From positions 1 to 64,000 of the forward strand of contig CAVPGM010000009.1 of NCBI GenBank assembly GCA_963703945.1: a DNA stretch of 64,000 bases, given 5' to 3'. The notes beneath the pieces were generated by a model. That model was not told where the DNA came from, made no database searches, and saw only the letters and a program-made list of their open reading frames with translations. Every line of letters begins with the position of its first letter. The stretch's first letter is position 1. Shown in pieces: positions 26,989 through 35,221 of the stretch. The position numbers and the translations under genes are program-made. The stretch is from JALORV01 sp963703945 (lineage in GTDB: Bacteria > Pseudomonadota > Gammaproteobacteria > Burkholderiales > Burkholderiaceae_F).

Positions 26989-27846
26989 CTACGAGCGGAA
27001 ACCGCTTTCGATAAATCCGTTCTTCTTGGTCACGTGATCCAGCTCGACCAGCGTTTCGAGCAAGGCCTTCATCCGGTCAAGTGGAACCGCATTCGGCCCG
27101 TCGGATTTCGCCTCGGCGGGATTCGGATGGGTTTCCATGAAGACCCCCGCTACGCCGGCGGCGACTGCCGCGCGCGCCAGCACCGGAACGAACTCGCGCT
27201 GGCCGCCGCTCGACGTTCCCTGCCCGCCCGGAAGCTGCACCGAGTGCGTCGCATCGAACACAACCGGCGCGCCGGTTTCGCGCATGATCGCCAGAGACCG
27301 CATGTCGGAGACCAGGTTGTTGTAGCCGAACGAGGCGCCGCGCTCGCACGCGAGGAAGCGGTCCTCGGGCAAGCCGGCCTCGCGCGCCGCATCGCGCGCC
27401 TTGTCGATCACGTTCTTCATGTCGCCGGGAGCGAGAAACTGGCCCTTCTTGATGTTGACCGGCTTGCCGCTGACCGCGCAGGCGCGGATGAAATCGGTCT
27501 GGCGACACAGGAAAGCCGGCGTCTGCAAGACGTCAACCACAGCGGCCGCGGGCCCGATCTCGTCCTCGCTGTGCACGTCCGTGAGAACCGGAACGCCGAT
27601 GCGCGTGCGGACCTCGGCGAGAATGCGCAGGCCCTCGTCGATCCCGAGCCCGCGAAAGCTCGTGCCGGAACTGCGGTTCGCCTTGTCGTAGCTCGACTTG
27701 TAGATGAAAGGCACTCCGACGGCGCGCGCGATGTCCTTGAGCGTGCCCGCTGTGTCGAGAGCCATCTGCGGGGACTCGATGACGCACGGCCCCGCGATAA
27801 GGAACAGCGGACGATCGAGGCCGACGTCGAAGTTGCAGAGCTTCAT
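26989..27846 (-). CDS. kdsA: 3-deoxy-8-phosphooctulonate synthase
   Basis: A 285-residue TIM-barrel enzyme that condenses phosphoenolpyruvate and arabinose 5-phosphate into KDO-8-phosphate for lipopolysaccharide inner core. Seen: LIAGPCVIESPQMALD, YKSSYDKANRSS, VLTDVHSEDEI, IKKGQFLAPGDMKN, and FDATHSVQLPGGQGTSSGGQREFV. The last is a clear KdsA signature. It lies between pyrG and DUF1330-eno. Confidence 0.96.
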   Translation of the reverse strand: MKLCNFDVGLDRPLFLIAGPCVIESPQMALDTAGTLKDIARAVGVPFIYKSSYDKANRSSGTSFRGLGIDEGLRILAEVRTRIGVPVLTDVHSEDEIGPAAAVVDVLQTPAFLCRQTDFIRACAVSGKPVNIKKGQFLAPGDMKNVIDKARDAAREAGLPEDRFLACERGASFGYNNLVSDMRSLAIMRETGAPVVFDATHSVQLPGGQGTSSGGQREFVPVLARAAVAAGVAGVFMETHPNPAEAKSDGPNAVPLDRMKALLETLVELDHVTKKNGFIESGFRS

Positions 27847-27877
27847 CGAGAGGCGGTCGCAAGGCGCCGTCTATCGT

Positions 27878-29548
27878 TCACGCGACCTTGTGCATCGGTG
27901 TCGGCTGCAATTGCCTGACTCTGCGCGCCAGCGCCGCCTCGACAAATGCCTTGAACAGCGGGTGCCCGCCGCGCGGCGTCGACGTGAACTCCGGGTGGAA
28001 CTGCACGCCAATGAAGAAGGGGTGCCCCGGCAGTTCCATGATCTCGGGCAGGTTCTCGGTCGGAGTGCGGGCCGATACCTTGTAGCCGCGCTGCTCGAGC
28101 TGCGGGACGTAGATGTTGTTGACCTCGTAGCGGTGGCGGTGACGCTCGTTCACTTCCGCGCCGTAGATGCGCGCGGCCAGCGTTCCCGCCTCGACCGGAC
28201 ATTTCTGCGCACCGAGTCGCATGGTGCCACCGAGGTCGGAGCCGGCGTCACGCCGTTCAATGCGACCGGTGCGATCGAGCCACTCGGTGATCAGCGCCAC
28301 CACCGGGTGCGGCGTATCCGGATCGAACTCGGTCGAATTGGCGCCCGTCAGTCCGCACACGTTGCGCGCGAACTCGATCGTCGCCAGCTGCATTCCGAGG
28401 CAGATGCCGAGGTAGGGAATGCCGTTCTCGCGCGCGTACTGGATGGCCTTGATCTTTCCCTCGGTCCCGCGCTTGCCGAACCCGCCAGGAACGAGGATCG
28501 CGTCGAGGCGCGCCAGATCGGCGCGCGCACCGGATTCCAGCGCCTCGGAATCGAGGTACTCGATCTCGACCCGCGTCCGTGTGTGGATTCCGGCATGGCG
28601 CAGCGCCTCGTTCAGCGATTTGTACGAGTCCGACAGGTCGACGTACTTGCCGACCATCCCGATGCGCACCTCGTGCTCGGGATGCTCGAGCGCATGCACC
28701 AGCTTGTCCCAGGCCGTGAGATCGGCCGGCCGCGAAGGCATGCCCAGCGTGAAGCAGACGATCTCGTCGAGACCCTGCTTGTGCAGCATCGAGGGCACCT
28801 TGTAGATCGAATCAGCGTCCCACACCGAGATGACGGCGTTATTCGGGACGTTGGAGAAGAGCGAGATCTTCGCGCGTTCCTCATCCGGGATCGGTCGGTC
28901 GGCGCGGCACAGCAGCACGTCGGGCGAAATCCCGATCTCACGCAGCTTCTGCACGCTATGCTGCGTCGGCTTGGTCTTGAGCTCGCCTGCCATCGGGATG
29001 AACGGAACCAGCGTCAGGTGGACGAAGCAGCACGTGCCGCGGCCGAGCCGCAGGCTCATCTGGCGCGCCGCTTCGACGAAAGGCAGAGACTCGATGTCGC
29101 CGACCGTGCCACCGATCTCCACGATCGCGACATCGGTCTTGCCATCCCACGCGGCTCGCGCGCCGCGTTCGATGAAATCCTGTATCTCGTTGGTGATGTG
29201 CGGGATCACCTGCACGGTCTTGCCGAGGTATTCGCCGCGCCGCTCCTTCTTGATCACCGATTCGTAGATCTGGCCGGTGGTGAAGTTGTTCACCTTCCGC
29301 ATCCGGGCGGAAATGAAGCGTTCGTAGTGTCCGAGGTCGAGGTCGGTCTCCGCGCCGTCTTCCGTGACGAACACCTCGCCGTGCTGGAATGGCGACATCG
29401 TTCCGGGATCGACGTTGATGTACGGATCCAGCTTGATCAGAGTGACTTTGAGACCGCGCGATTCGAGGATCGCGGCGAGGGAGGCGGCCGCGATGCCCTT
29501 GCCGAGGGAGGACACCACGCCACCGGTAACGAACACGTATTTCGTCAT
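27878..29548 (-). CDS. pyrG: CTP synthase
   Basis: A 556-residue enzyme that aminates UTP to CTP using glutamine and ATP. The N-terminal synthase domain begins MTKYVFVTGGVVSSLGKGIA, with LDPYINVDPGTMSPFQHGEV. The C-terminal class I glutamine amidotransferase domain has the nucleophile in YLGICLGMQLA and the His-Glu pair in GVQFHPEFTS. Start ATG 29548; the longer frame to 29620 is not conserved. First gene of the pyrG-kdsA-DUF1330-eno-ftsB run. Confidence 0.97.
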   Translation of the reverse strand: MTKYVFVTGGVVSSLGKGIAAASLAAILESRGLKVTLIKLDPYINVDPGTMSPFQHGEVFVTEDGAETDLDLGHYERFISARMRKVNNFTTGQIYESVIKKERRGEYLGKTVQVIPHITNEIQDFIERGARAAWDGKTDVAIVEIGGTVGDIESLPFVEAARQMSLRLGRGTCCFVHLTLVPFIPMAGELKTKPTQHSVQKLREIGISPDVLLCRADRPIPDEERAKISLFSNVPNNAVISVWDADSIYKVPSMLHKQGLDEIVCFTLGMPSRPADLTAWDKLVHALEHPEHEVRIGMVGKYVDLSDSYKSLNEALRHAGIHTRTRVEIEYLDSEALESGARADLARLDAILVPGGFGKRGTEGKIKAIQYARENGIPYLGICLGMQLATIEFARNVCGLTGANSTEFDPDTPHPVVALITEWLDRTGRIERRDAGSDLGGTMRLGAQKCPVEAGTLAARIYGAEVNERHRHRYEVNNIYVPQLEQRGYKVSARTPTENLPEIMELPGHPFFIGVQFHPEFTSTPRGGHPLFKAFVEAALARRVRQLQPTPMHKVA

Positions 29549-29662
29549 CTTCTGCGCACTGTCCCTGCTGCGGTCGGGAGTCAGGCGGTTACCGGTAAAG
29601 ACGCAGTATACCGACCGCATCGGCTCCGCTACGGCCGTTCACGCGGTGCGCACGGTCAGCAT

Positions 29663-30664
29663 TCAGTCGACGACGATGCCCGTTTCGCCAAGAATCCGAC
29701 GAGCCCGATCCGGGTAGTCGGTGATCAGTCCGTCGACTCCGAGTGCCGCCAGGCGAGCGATCTCCACCGGATCGTTGACCGTCCACGGCACCACCTTGAG
29801 ATCGAGCATGTGCGCTTCAGTGACCGACTCGGCGGTGACGTTGCGCCAGAAGGGCGACCACGCCGAACAGCCGGCGGCCTTCGCAAGCCGCGCAAGCGAG
29901 TTCCCGTGATCGGCCGGCTTGAGGCCGGCATGCCACGGTGACGATCCGGTCGCGTCGACCTGCACGGTGTTCATTCCCGATGAGTCGATGGTCAGGCAGA
30001 CCGTCGAAATCTCGGGCGCATGACGCCGGACCTCGAACAGCGTGCGCCAGTCGAACGACTGCACCGTTACCCGGTCGGCCATTCCAGCCGCCCGCACTGC
30101 GTCGATGACGGCACGCGCAAACGTTGCGCTGTCGGCCGTCGGCACGTCGGCCAGCGGAGTGATCTTCGTCTCGATATTGAACCGCAGCGGTCGACCGCCG
30201 GGCGAGCGCGCCGCGCGAGCCTGGGCGAAGAGCGATGCTAGCGTCGGAATCCGCTCACCATCGAACGGCCTCTGCTCCGGGAACTGCGTCGCGTAGCGAC
30301 TGGCAGGATTCAAGCGACCGATGTCATAGAGGGAGAGCTGAGCGAGGTCGAGCTCGATGAAGGGCGGACCATCGGCGGCAAGCCAGCTGCCGTCGGGCCC
30401 GCGCGTCAGCGCGGCAGCGAGCCTCGGCTCGTGCGACAGCACCAGCACGCCGTCACGCGTCAGCGCCAGATCGGTTTCGAGAGTCGTAACTCCGATCGCA
30501 GCGGCGATGCGAAAACCGGCGAGCGTGTTCTCAGGCGCAAGACCGCGTGCGCCCCGATGGCCCTGCAGGTCAATGGCAGCGGCCGGCGCCAGCGCGGCGA
30601 TGAAAGCGCAGGCCACTGCGGCGCGGTTCCACGGCACGCGCCGGCCAATGGCGCTCGACGCCAT
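29663..30664 (-). CDS. Glycerophosphodiester phosphodiesterase, exported
   Basis: A 333-residue GDPD-family TIM barrel. The catalytic start is LQGHRGARGLAPENTLAGF, followed by TLETDLALTRDGVLVLSHEP (metal Glu/Asp and second catalytic His). The N-terminus MASSAIGRR...AAVACAFIAALAPAAA is a signal peptide, so the enzyme is periplasmic. It hydrolyses glycerophosphodiesters to glycerol 3-phosphate and an alcohol. It is followed on the same strand by pyrG after about 110 bases. Confidence 0.9.
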   Translation of the reverse strand: MASSAIGRRVPWNRAAVACAFIAALAPAAAIDLQGHRGARGLAPENTLAGFRIAAAIGVTTLETDLALTRDGVLVLSHEPRLAAALTRGPDGSWLAADGPPFIELDLAQLSLYDIGRLNPASRYATQFPEQRPFDGERIPTLASLFAQARAARSPGGRPLRFNIETKITPLADVPTADSATFARAVIDAVRAAGMADRVTVQSFDWRTLFEVRRHAPEISTVCLTIDSSGMNTVQVDATGSSPWHAGLKPADHGNSLARLAKAAGCSAWSPFWRNVTAESVTEAHMLDLKVVPWTVNDPVEIARLAALGVDGLITDYPDRARRILGETGIVVD

Positions 30665-30697
30665 CGTCGATCGGCCCTCAGCGGAAGCGGTTCGGAC

Positions 30698-31120
30698 TCA
30701 CTTGACGAGCACGACCGGCAGGCGGGTCTGGTGCAGCACCCTGAGCGTGGTCGAACTAACCAGAAAATCAGCCAATGCGCCGCGCCCGTGCGTTCCCATC
30801 ACGATGTGATCGCAGTTCATGGCCTCGCCGCTGTGGACGATGCGATCGGCGGTGTGTCCGACTTCCATATGCGTCTGGTACGCCACGCCGGCCTCGTCGA
30901 GCAGCCTGCGAGCCTCCCGCAGCGCCTGTTCACTCTCCTCGCGCCGGTAATCGTCGATATCGGCGCGTGCGACGAACTGGCCGACACTGCCCGGCATCTC
31001 GGGCTGCACATTGAGCAGGTGTACCAAGGGGCGATGGTCGTTGGCGTGCGCCGAAATCAGATAGCGCACCGCCTGCAGTGAACACTCCGATCCGTCGATC
31101 GGAACGAGTACGGACTTCAT
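30698..31120 (-). CDS. Universal stress protein (UspA family)
   Basis: A 140-residue cytoplasmic protein starting MKSVLVPIDGSECSLQAVRYL. The ATP-binding signature G-x2-G-x9-G-(S/T) is represented by MGTHGRGALADFLVSSTTLRVL, followed by the C-terminal PVVLVK strand. Start ATG 31120 is at the family boundary; an upstream frame to 31150 adds MTGIELHGGG. It is divergent from the NUDIX gene and 33 bases upstream of the GDPD gene. Confidence 0.9.
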   Translation of the reverse strand: MKSVLVPIDGSECSLQAVRYLISAHANDHRPLVHLLNVQPEMPGSVGQFVARADIDDYRREESEQALREARRLLDEAGVAYQTHMEVGHTADRIVHSGEAMNCDHIVMGTHGRGALADFLVSSTTLRVLHQTRLPVVLVK

Positions 31121-31265
31121 CCCGCCTCCGTGAAGTTCGATTCCGGTCATGCAGCGACCTGACGCGAGCCGGCCGGGATTATGCGCTGCCGGCGATTGCG
31201 TTCACCGATACCGCTTGACCAGCGATGCGCTGCGATAGACTGCCCACGCAAGGATCCGATCTGGT

Positions 31266-31826
31266 ATGCGCTACTGCTCGAGCTGCGGCAATCCGGTCAC
31301 GCTGCGCGTGCCGGACGGTGATACTCGACCGCGTGCCTGCTGCGACCGTTGCGGCGCTATCCACTACGTCAATCCGCGGCCAGTGGTGGGCACAATCCCG
31401 GTGTGGGGCGACGACGTGTTGCTGTGCCGCCGCGCGATCGAGCCGCGCTACGGGAAATGGACGCTGCCGGCCGGCTTCATGGAAGTCGGCGAGACCACGG
31501 CTGACGGCGCGCTGCGCGAGACAATGGAGGAAGCGGGAGCGCGCATCGCGCTGGGACCGCTGTTTTCGGTGATCGACGTGCCGCACGTCGAGCAGGTGCA
31601 CATGTTCTTCCAGGCGCGGCTGCTAGACATCGCCTTCGCCCCCGGCGACGAGAGCCTGGAAGTGCGGCTGTTCGCCGAGCATGCAGTCCCGTGGGACGAG
31701 CTGGCATTCCGTACCGTGGCCACCACGCTGCGGCGTTACTTCGAGGATCGCGCGCGAGGAAGCTTCGGCGTTCATACCGAGTCGATCGGCAGCCCGGCGA
31801 CACCCCATCGCAGCAGCAGCGCATGA
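31266..31826 (+). CDS. NUDIX hydrolase with zinc ribbon
   Basis: A 186-residue protein. An N-terminal four-cysteine zinc ribbon (YCSSCG near residue 4; CCDRCG near residue 26) precedes the Nudix box GFMEVGETTADGALRETMEEAGA (about residues 70-92). This architecture resembles the NudC/ADP-ribose pyrophosphatase side of the family. The last four bases overlap the aat start as ATGA. The substrate is probably a nucleoside diphosphate derivative, and its identity is unresolved. Confidence 0.88.
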   Translation: MRYCSSCGNPVTLRVPDGDTRPRACCDRCGAIHYVNPRPVVGTIPVWGDDVLLCRRAIEPRYGKWTLPAGFMEVGETTADGALRETMEEAGARIALGPLFSVIDVPHVEQVHMFFQARLLDIAFAPGDESLEVRLFAEHAVPWDELAFRTVATTLRRYFEDRARGSFGVHTESIGSPATPHRSSSA

Positions 31827-32569
31827 TTCCCTGGCTGGCCGGCGGGCAGCCGTTTCCGGAGGTCGTGACGGCCCTGCGTGCTCCCAACGGACTGCTCGCG
31901 GCGAGCGCGGACCTGTCGGTCGATCGGCTGCTGGCCGCGTATCGGTGCGGCATCTTCCCCTGGTATTCCGATGGCGAACCGGTGCTGTGGTGGTCGCCCG
32001 ATCCGCGCATGGTGCTGCCTTGCGCGGAGTTTCGCGTCACTCGCTCGCTCCGCAGGACGCTGCGGCAGGCTGCACGCAGCGCAAGCGTGACGATTTCGAT
32101 CGACCGCGCCTTCGTCGACGTGATGCGGGCATGCGCCGCTCCGCGCTCGGCGGAGGTCGGTACCTGGATCACCGGGCAGGTGATCGACGCCTATGCCGAA
32201 CTGCACGCACTCGGCCTGGCCCATTCCGTCGAAACCTGGGTCGACGGCGCGCTCGTCGGCGGCCTCTACGGGGTCAGCCTCGGCACGATGTTCTACGGTG
32301 AATCGATGTTCACCCGTGAGGCCGACGCGTCAAAGCTCGCGCTCGCCGCTCTGGTACAGATCCTGATCCGCGAGCGCGTGCCGATGATAGACTGCCAGCA
32401 GAACACGAGGCATCTCGCCTCGCTCGGGGGACGAGAAATCGCGCGACACGATTTCTGTGCTCACGTGCAGCGCTCGGTGGTTCAACCACCGGTAGACTGG
32501 TCGCGTTACCGCGTCGGTCGGCTCAACGAACTGCTGGCCGACGCCGCGCTGATGCACCGTATGGATTGA
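31823..32569 (+). CDS. aat: Leucyl/phenylalanyl-tRNA-protein transferase
   Basis: A 248-residue enzyme that adds Leu or Phe from aminoacyl-tRNA to N-terminal Arg or Lys, generating N-degrons. Diagnostic sequence: ANGLLAASADLSVDRLLAAYRCGIFPWYSDGEPVLWWSPDPR (in part), VGTWITGQVIDAYAELHALGLAHSVE, and FYGESMFTREADASKLAL. Start ATG 31823 overlaps the NUDIX stop. bpt begins one base after its stop, so both N-end-rule transferases are coupled. Confidence 0.95.
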   Translation: MIPWLAGGQPFPEVVTALRAPNGLLAASADLSVDRLLAAYRCGIFPWYSDGEPVLWWSPDPRMVLPCAEFRVTRSLRRTLRQAARSASVTISIDRAFVDVMRACAAPRSAEVGTWITGQVIDAYAELHALGLAHSVETWVDGALVGGLYGVSLGTMFYGESMFTREADASKLALAALVQILIRERVPMIDCQQNTRHLASLGGREIARHDFCAHVQRSVVQPPVDWSRYRVGRLNELLADAALMHRMD

Positions 32570-32570
32570 C

Positions 32571-33335
32571 GTGGCGAATCTCAAGGAACTTCCGTTCTCC
32601 GCGCTGCAGTTCTACGCGACTGCGCCCTACCCCTGCAGCTATCTCGACGATCGCCAGGCGCGCTCGCAGGTCGCCACGCCGGCGCATTTGATCAACGCCG
32701 ATGTCTACAGCGAACTCGTCAAGATGGGGTTTCGCCGCAGCGGAATCTTTACCTACCGCCCGTATTGCGACGGCTGCCGGGCGTGCGTTCCCGTGCGGGT
32801 CCCGGTTGCTGAGTTCAGTTCCAACCGCGCACAGCGTCGTGCCTGGCAGCGGCACGACGACCTGGTGTCGCGGGTGGCCACACTGGCGTTCGACGCCGAG
32901 CACTACGACCTGTACCTGCGTTACCAGGCCCATCGCCATGCGGGCGGAGGCATGGACAACGACAGCCGCGAGCAGTACTCGCAGTTCCTGCTCCAGAGCA
33001 AGGTCAACACGCGGCTGGTGGAGTTCCGCGATCCGGTGCCGGCAGGCAGCGGGGGCGTGGGCGCGTTGCGCATGGTGTCGATCATCGACATGCTCAATGA
33101 CGGGCTGTCGTCGGTCTACACGTTCTTCGACCCTGAGATTTCGGCCGCCAGTTTCGGCACCTTCAATATCCTGTGGCAGATCGAGCAGTGCCGCGCACTG
33201 AAGCTGCCGTACCTGTATCTCGGGTACTGGATCGCCGAGAGCCCGAAGATGGCCTACAAGGCACGCTTCCGTCCGGTCGAGATCCTGCGTGGCGGCCGCT
33301 GGGAGCGACTGCGCGAGACACCTGCCCGCGACTGA
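32571..33335 (+). CDS. bpt: Aspartate/glutamate leucyltransferase (Bpt; arginyltransferase family)
   Basis: A 254-residue member of the ATE/Bpt family, starting at GTG 32571 one base after the aat stop. Bacterial Bpt transfers Leu to N-terminal Asp or Glu. Seen: TAPYPCSYLDDRQARSQV, the cysteine motif YRPYCDGCRACVPVRVPV, and YLGYWIAESPKMAYKARF. Together with aat it forms the complete N-degron tagging pair; ClpS and ClpA must be elsewhere. Confidence 0.94.
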   Translation: MANLKELPFSALQFYATAPYPCSYLDDRQARSQVATPAHLINADVYSELVKMGFRRSGIFTYRPYCDGCRACVPVRVPVAEFSSNRAQRRAWQRHDDLVSRVATLAFDAEHYDLYLRYQAHRHAGGGMDNDSREQYSQFLLQSKVNTRLVEFRDPVPAGSGGVGALRMVSIIDMLNDGLSSVYTFFDPEISAASFGTFNILWQIEQCRALKLPYLYLGYWIAESPKMAYKARFRPVEILRGGRWERLRETPARD

Positions 33336-33360
33336 CGAGGGGCGCCGGTAATATCGCGGC

Positions 33361-34440
33361 GTGCTGTATTCCCTCGCGCGATCCGCCCTGTTCGCACTCG
33401 ACCCCGAGGTCGCGCACGAGCTGACGCTCGCCAAGCTCGACCATGCGGCCGCGTTCGGCCTGACGAGGCTGGTAGCGCCGCGCGTGCCGGACCTGCCCGT
33501 TCAAGCGATGGGCCTGACGTTCCGCAACCCGGTCGGCCTTGCCGCCGGCATGGACAAGAACGCCGCACACATCGACGCGCTGGGAACCTTCGGGTTCGGC
33601 TATATCGAGGCTGGCACCGTCACTCCGCTGCCGCAGCCCGGCAATCCCAGGCCCCGGCTGTTCCGGCTGGTGCCAGCGCAGGCGCTGATCAACCGCATGG
33701 GATTCAACAACGAGGGGGTCGAGCGCTTTGTGGCCCGGGTGCAGGCGCAGCGTAGGTTTCGTGCTGCAGGGGGCATCCTCGGCCTGAACATTGGAAAAAA
33801 CGCGGCCACGCCGATCGAACGCGCCATCGACGACTACACGGCCTGCCTGCGCGCGGTCTATCCGCACGCCGACTATGTCGCCGTCAACGTGTCGTCACCG
33901 AACACGAAGGACCTGCGCGCACTGCAGGGCGAGCGGGAACTGGTCGCACTGCTGCGCGGGCTGGGCGAGGAACGCCGCCGGCTGGAAGACCGGCACCAGC
34001 GCCGCGTTCCGGTCGCGGTGAAGATCGCGCCGGACCTGGACGATGGTGCGATCGGCCCGCTGGCGGACACCCTGGTGCGCGAGGGTGTGGACGGCGTGAT
34101 CGCAACCAACACGACGGTTGCACGGGACGCGGTGCGCGGACTCGAGCATGGCGACGAAGTGGGTGGACTTTCAGGGCGTCCACTGCGGGAGCGCTCAACT
34201 GAAGTCGTCGGCCGGCTGGCGCAGCACCTGCGCGGCCAGTTGCCGATCATCGGCGTCGGCGGTGTCATCAACGGCGCCGATGCGGTCGAAAAGATCCGGG
34301 CCGGCGCCTCGCTGGTGCAGATCTACACCGGATTCATCTACCGCGGTCCGCAGCTCGTTTCCGAGTGCGTGGAAGCGATCCGCCGCGACCGCGCGTCGGA
34401 CGATTCAGCAACGAGGCGCCGCAGCTCGCGCGCCGCGTGA
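33361..34440 (+). CDS. pyrD: Quinone-dependent dihydroorotate dehydrogenase
   Basis: A 359-residue class 2 DHODH, fourth step of pyrimidine synthesis, membrane-associated through its N-terminal helices (LYSLARSALFALDPEVAHEL). FMN-barrel signatures: NPVGLAAGMDKN, NRMGFNNEGV, NVSSPNTKDLRALQ with the catalytic serine, and VGGVINGADAVEKIRAGASLVQIYTG (in part). GTG start at 33361, six bases after a TAATAT hexamer. Its TGA stop abuts the CTAG of repeat copy 3. Confidence 0.96.
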   Translation: MLYSLARSALFALDPEVAHELTLAKLDHAAAFGLTRLVAPRVPDLPVQAMGLTFRNPVGLAAGMDKNAAHIDALGTFGFGYIEAGTVTPLPQPGNPRPRLFRLVPAQALINRMGFNNEGVERFVARVQAQRRFRAAGGILGLNIGKNAATPIERAIDDYTACLRAVYPHADYVAVNVSSPNTKDLRALQGERELVALLRGLGEERRRLEDRHQRRVPVAVKIAPDLDDGAIGPLADTLVREGVDGVIATNTTVARDAVRGLEHGDEVGGLSGRPLRERSTEVVGRLAQHLRGQLPIIGVGGVINGADAVEKIRAGASLVQIYTGFIYRGPQLVSECVEAIRRDRASDDSATRRRSSRAA

Positions 34441-34714
34441 CTAGGGCCTGTTCACGCTAAAGCCGGGAGTGCGAAGGTCAATGGCGGGATGCAGTGCGAG
34501 GCGCCGCCAGCGCCGTTGGTGGTGCACCAATCAGCGAAGCGGCAACGACGCAATGCGCCCGCCATTGACCTTCCCGGAGGGTTGGGCCGAAATCCGGCAT
34601 CTGCTATGTCGGGCGGCTTGCGAAGGGGAGCTACCCTTCGCAGCGCCGCCCTTCGCGCATCCATCCGCACTACGGCCCAACGCATCTCCCGCATCTAGCG
34701 TGAACAGGCCCTAG
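34441..34714 (+). repeat. CTAG-bounded structured element, copy 3
   Basis: A 274-bp element in the same orientation as copy 2, with terminal repeats CTAGGGCCTGTTCACGCTA and TAGCGTGAACAGGCCCTAG, which are perfectly complementary. It fills exactly the space between the pyrD TGA and the thpR ATG. Relative to copy 2, hairpin arms have changed on both sides: GAAGGTCAATGGCGGG pairs with CCCGCCATTGACCTTC, and GCGAAGGG pairs with CCCTTCGC. Pairing is preserved or improved. Confidence 0.9.
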
Positions 34715-35221
34715 ATGCGCGCCTTCATCGCGGCATGGCCCGACGAGCAGACGCAGTCCGCGATTGGAGGCCTGATCGCCGGCCTCGACGTACCCCCGCC
34801 GGCGCGCGCGATGCAGCCGCGCAACCTGCATCTGACGCTGGCCTTCATCGGAGAGCTCGACGCAGAGCGTGCCACGGCGGTTGCGCAGGCCTGTATTACG
34901 CTGCAGCCGCAACAGTTCGTCTGGTCGATCGACCGGATCGGCTGGTTTCCGCGCGCACGCGTCGCGTGGCTCGGCGGCCCGATCGAGCAGACGCTGGCCA
35001 CCGCCGCCGCGACGGCGCGGGCGGCGCTCGATGAGCTTGCGATCGGCTATGACCGCAAACCATTCGTGCCGCATGTCACCGCGTTCCGCGATGTGCGCGC
35101 CTTCGATCGCGCCGGACCGCTCGCCGAGCCACTGGCATGGCGCACCGTGCATGTCGCGCTCTATGCATCGGCCCGCGACCGACACGGCCCGGTCTATCGG
35201 CGGATCGGCTTCGGCGGCTAG
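34715..35221 (+). CDS. thpR: RNA 2',3'-cyclic phosphodiesterase (2H family)
   Basis: A 168-residue 2H phosphoesterase. The two catalytic motifs are HLTLAFIG (about residues 41-48) and HVTAFRD (about residues 110-116). LigT/ThpR enzymes open 2',3'-cyclic RNA ends. The ATG follows directly on the terminal CTAG of repeat copy 3, and no ribosome binding site is evident in the adjacent GAACAGGCCCTAG. The stop codon overlaps that of convergent lutB within a CTAG. Confidence 0.9.
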   Translation: MRAFIAAWPDEQTQSAIGGLIAGLDVPPPARAMQPRNLHLTLAFIGELDAERATAVAQACITLQPQQFVWSIDRIGWFPRARVAWLGGPIEQTLATAAATARAALDELAIGYDRKPFVPHVTAFRDVRAFDRAGPLAEPLAWRTVHVALYASARDRHGPVYRRIGFGG

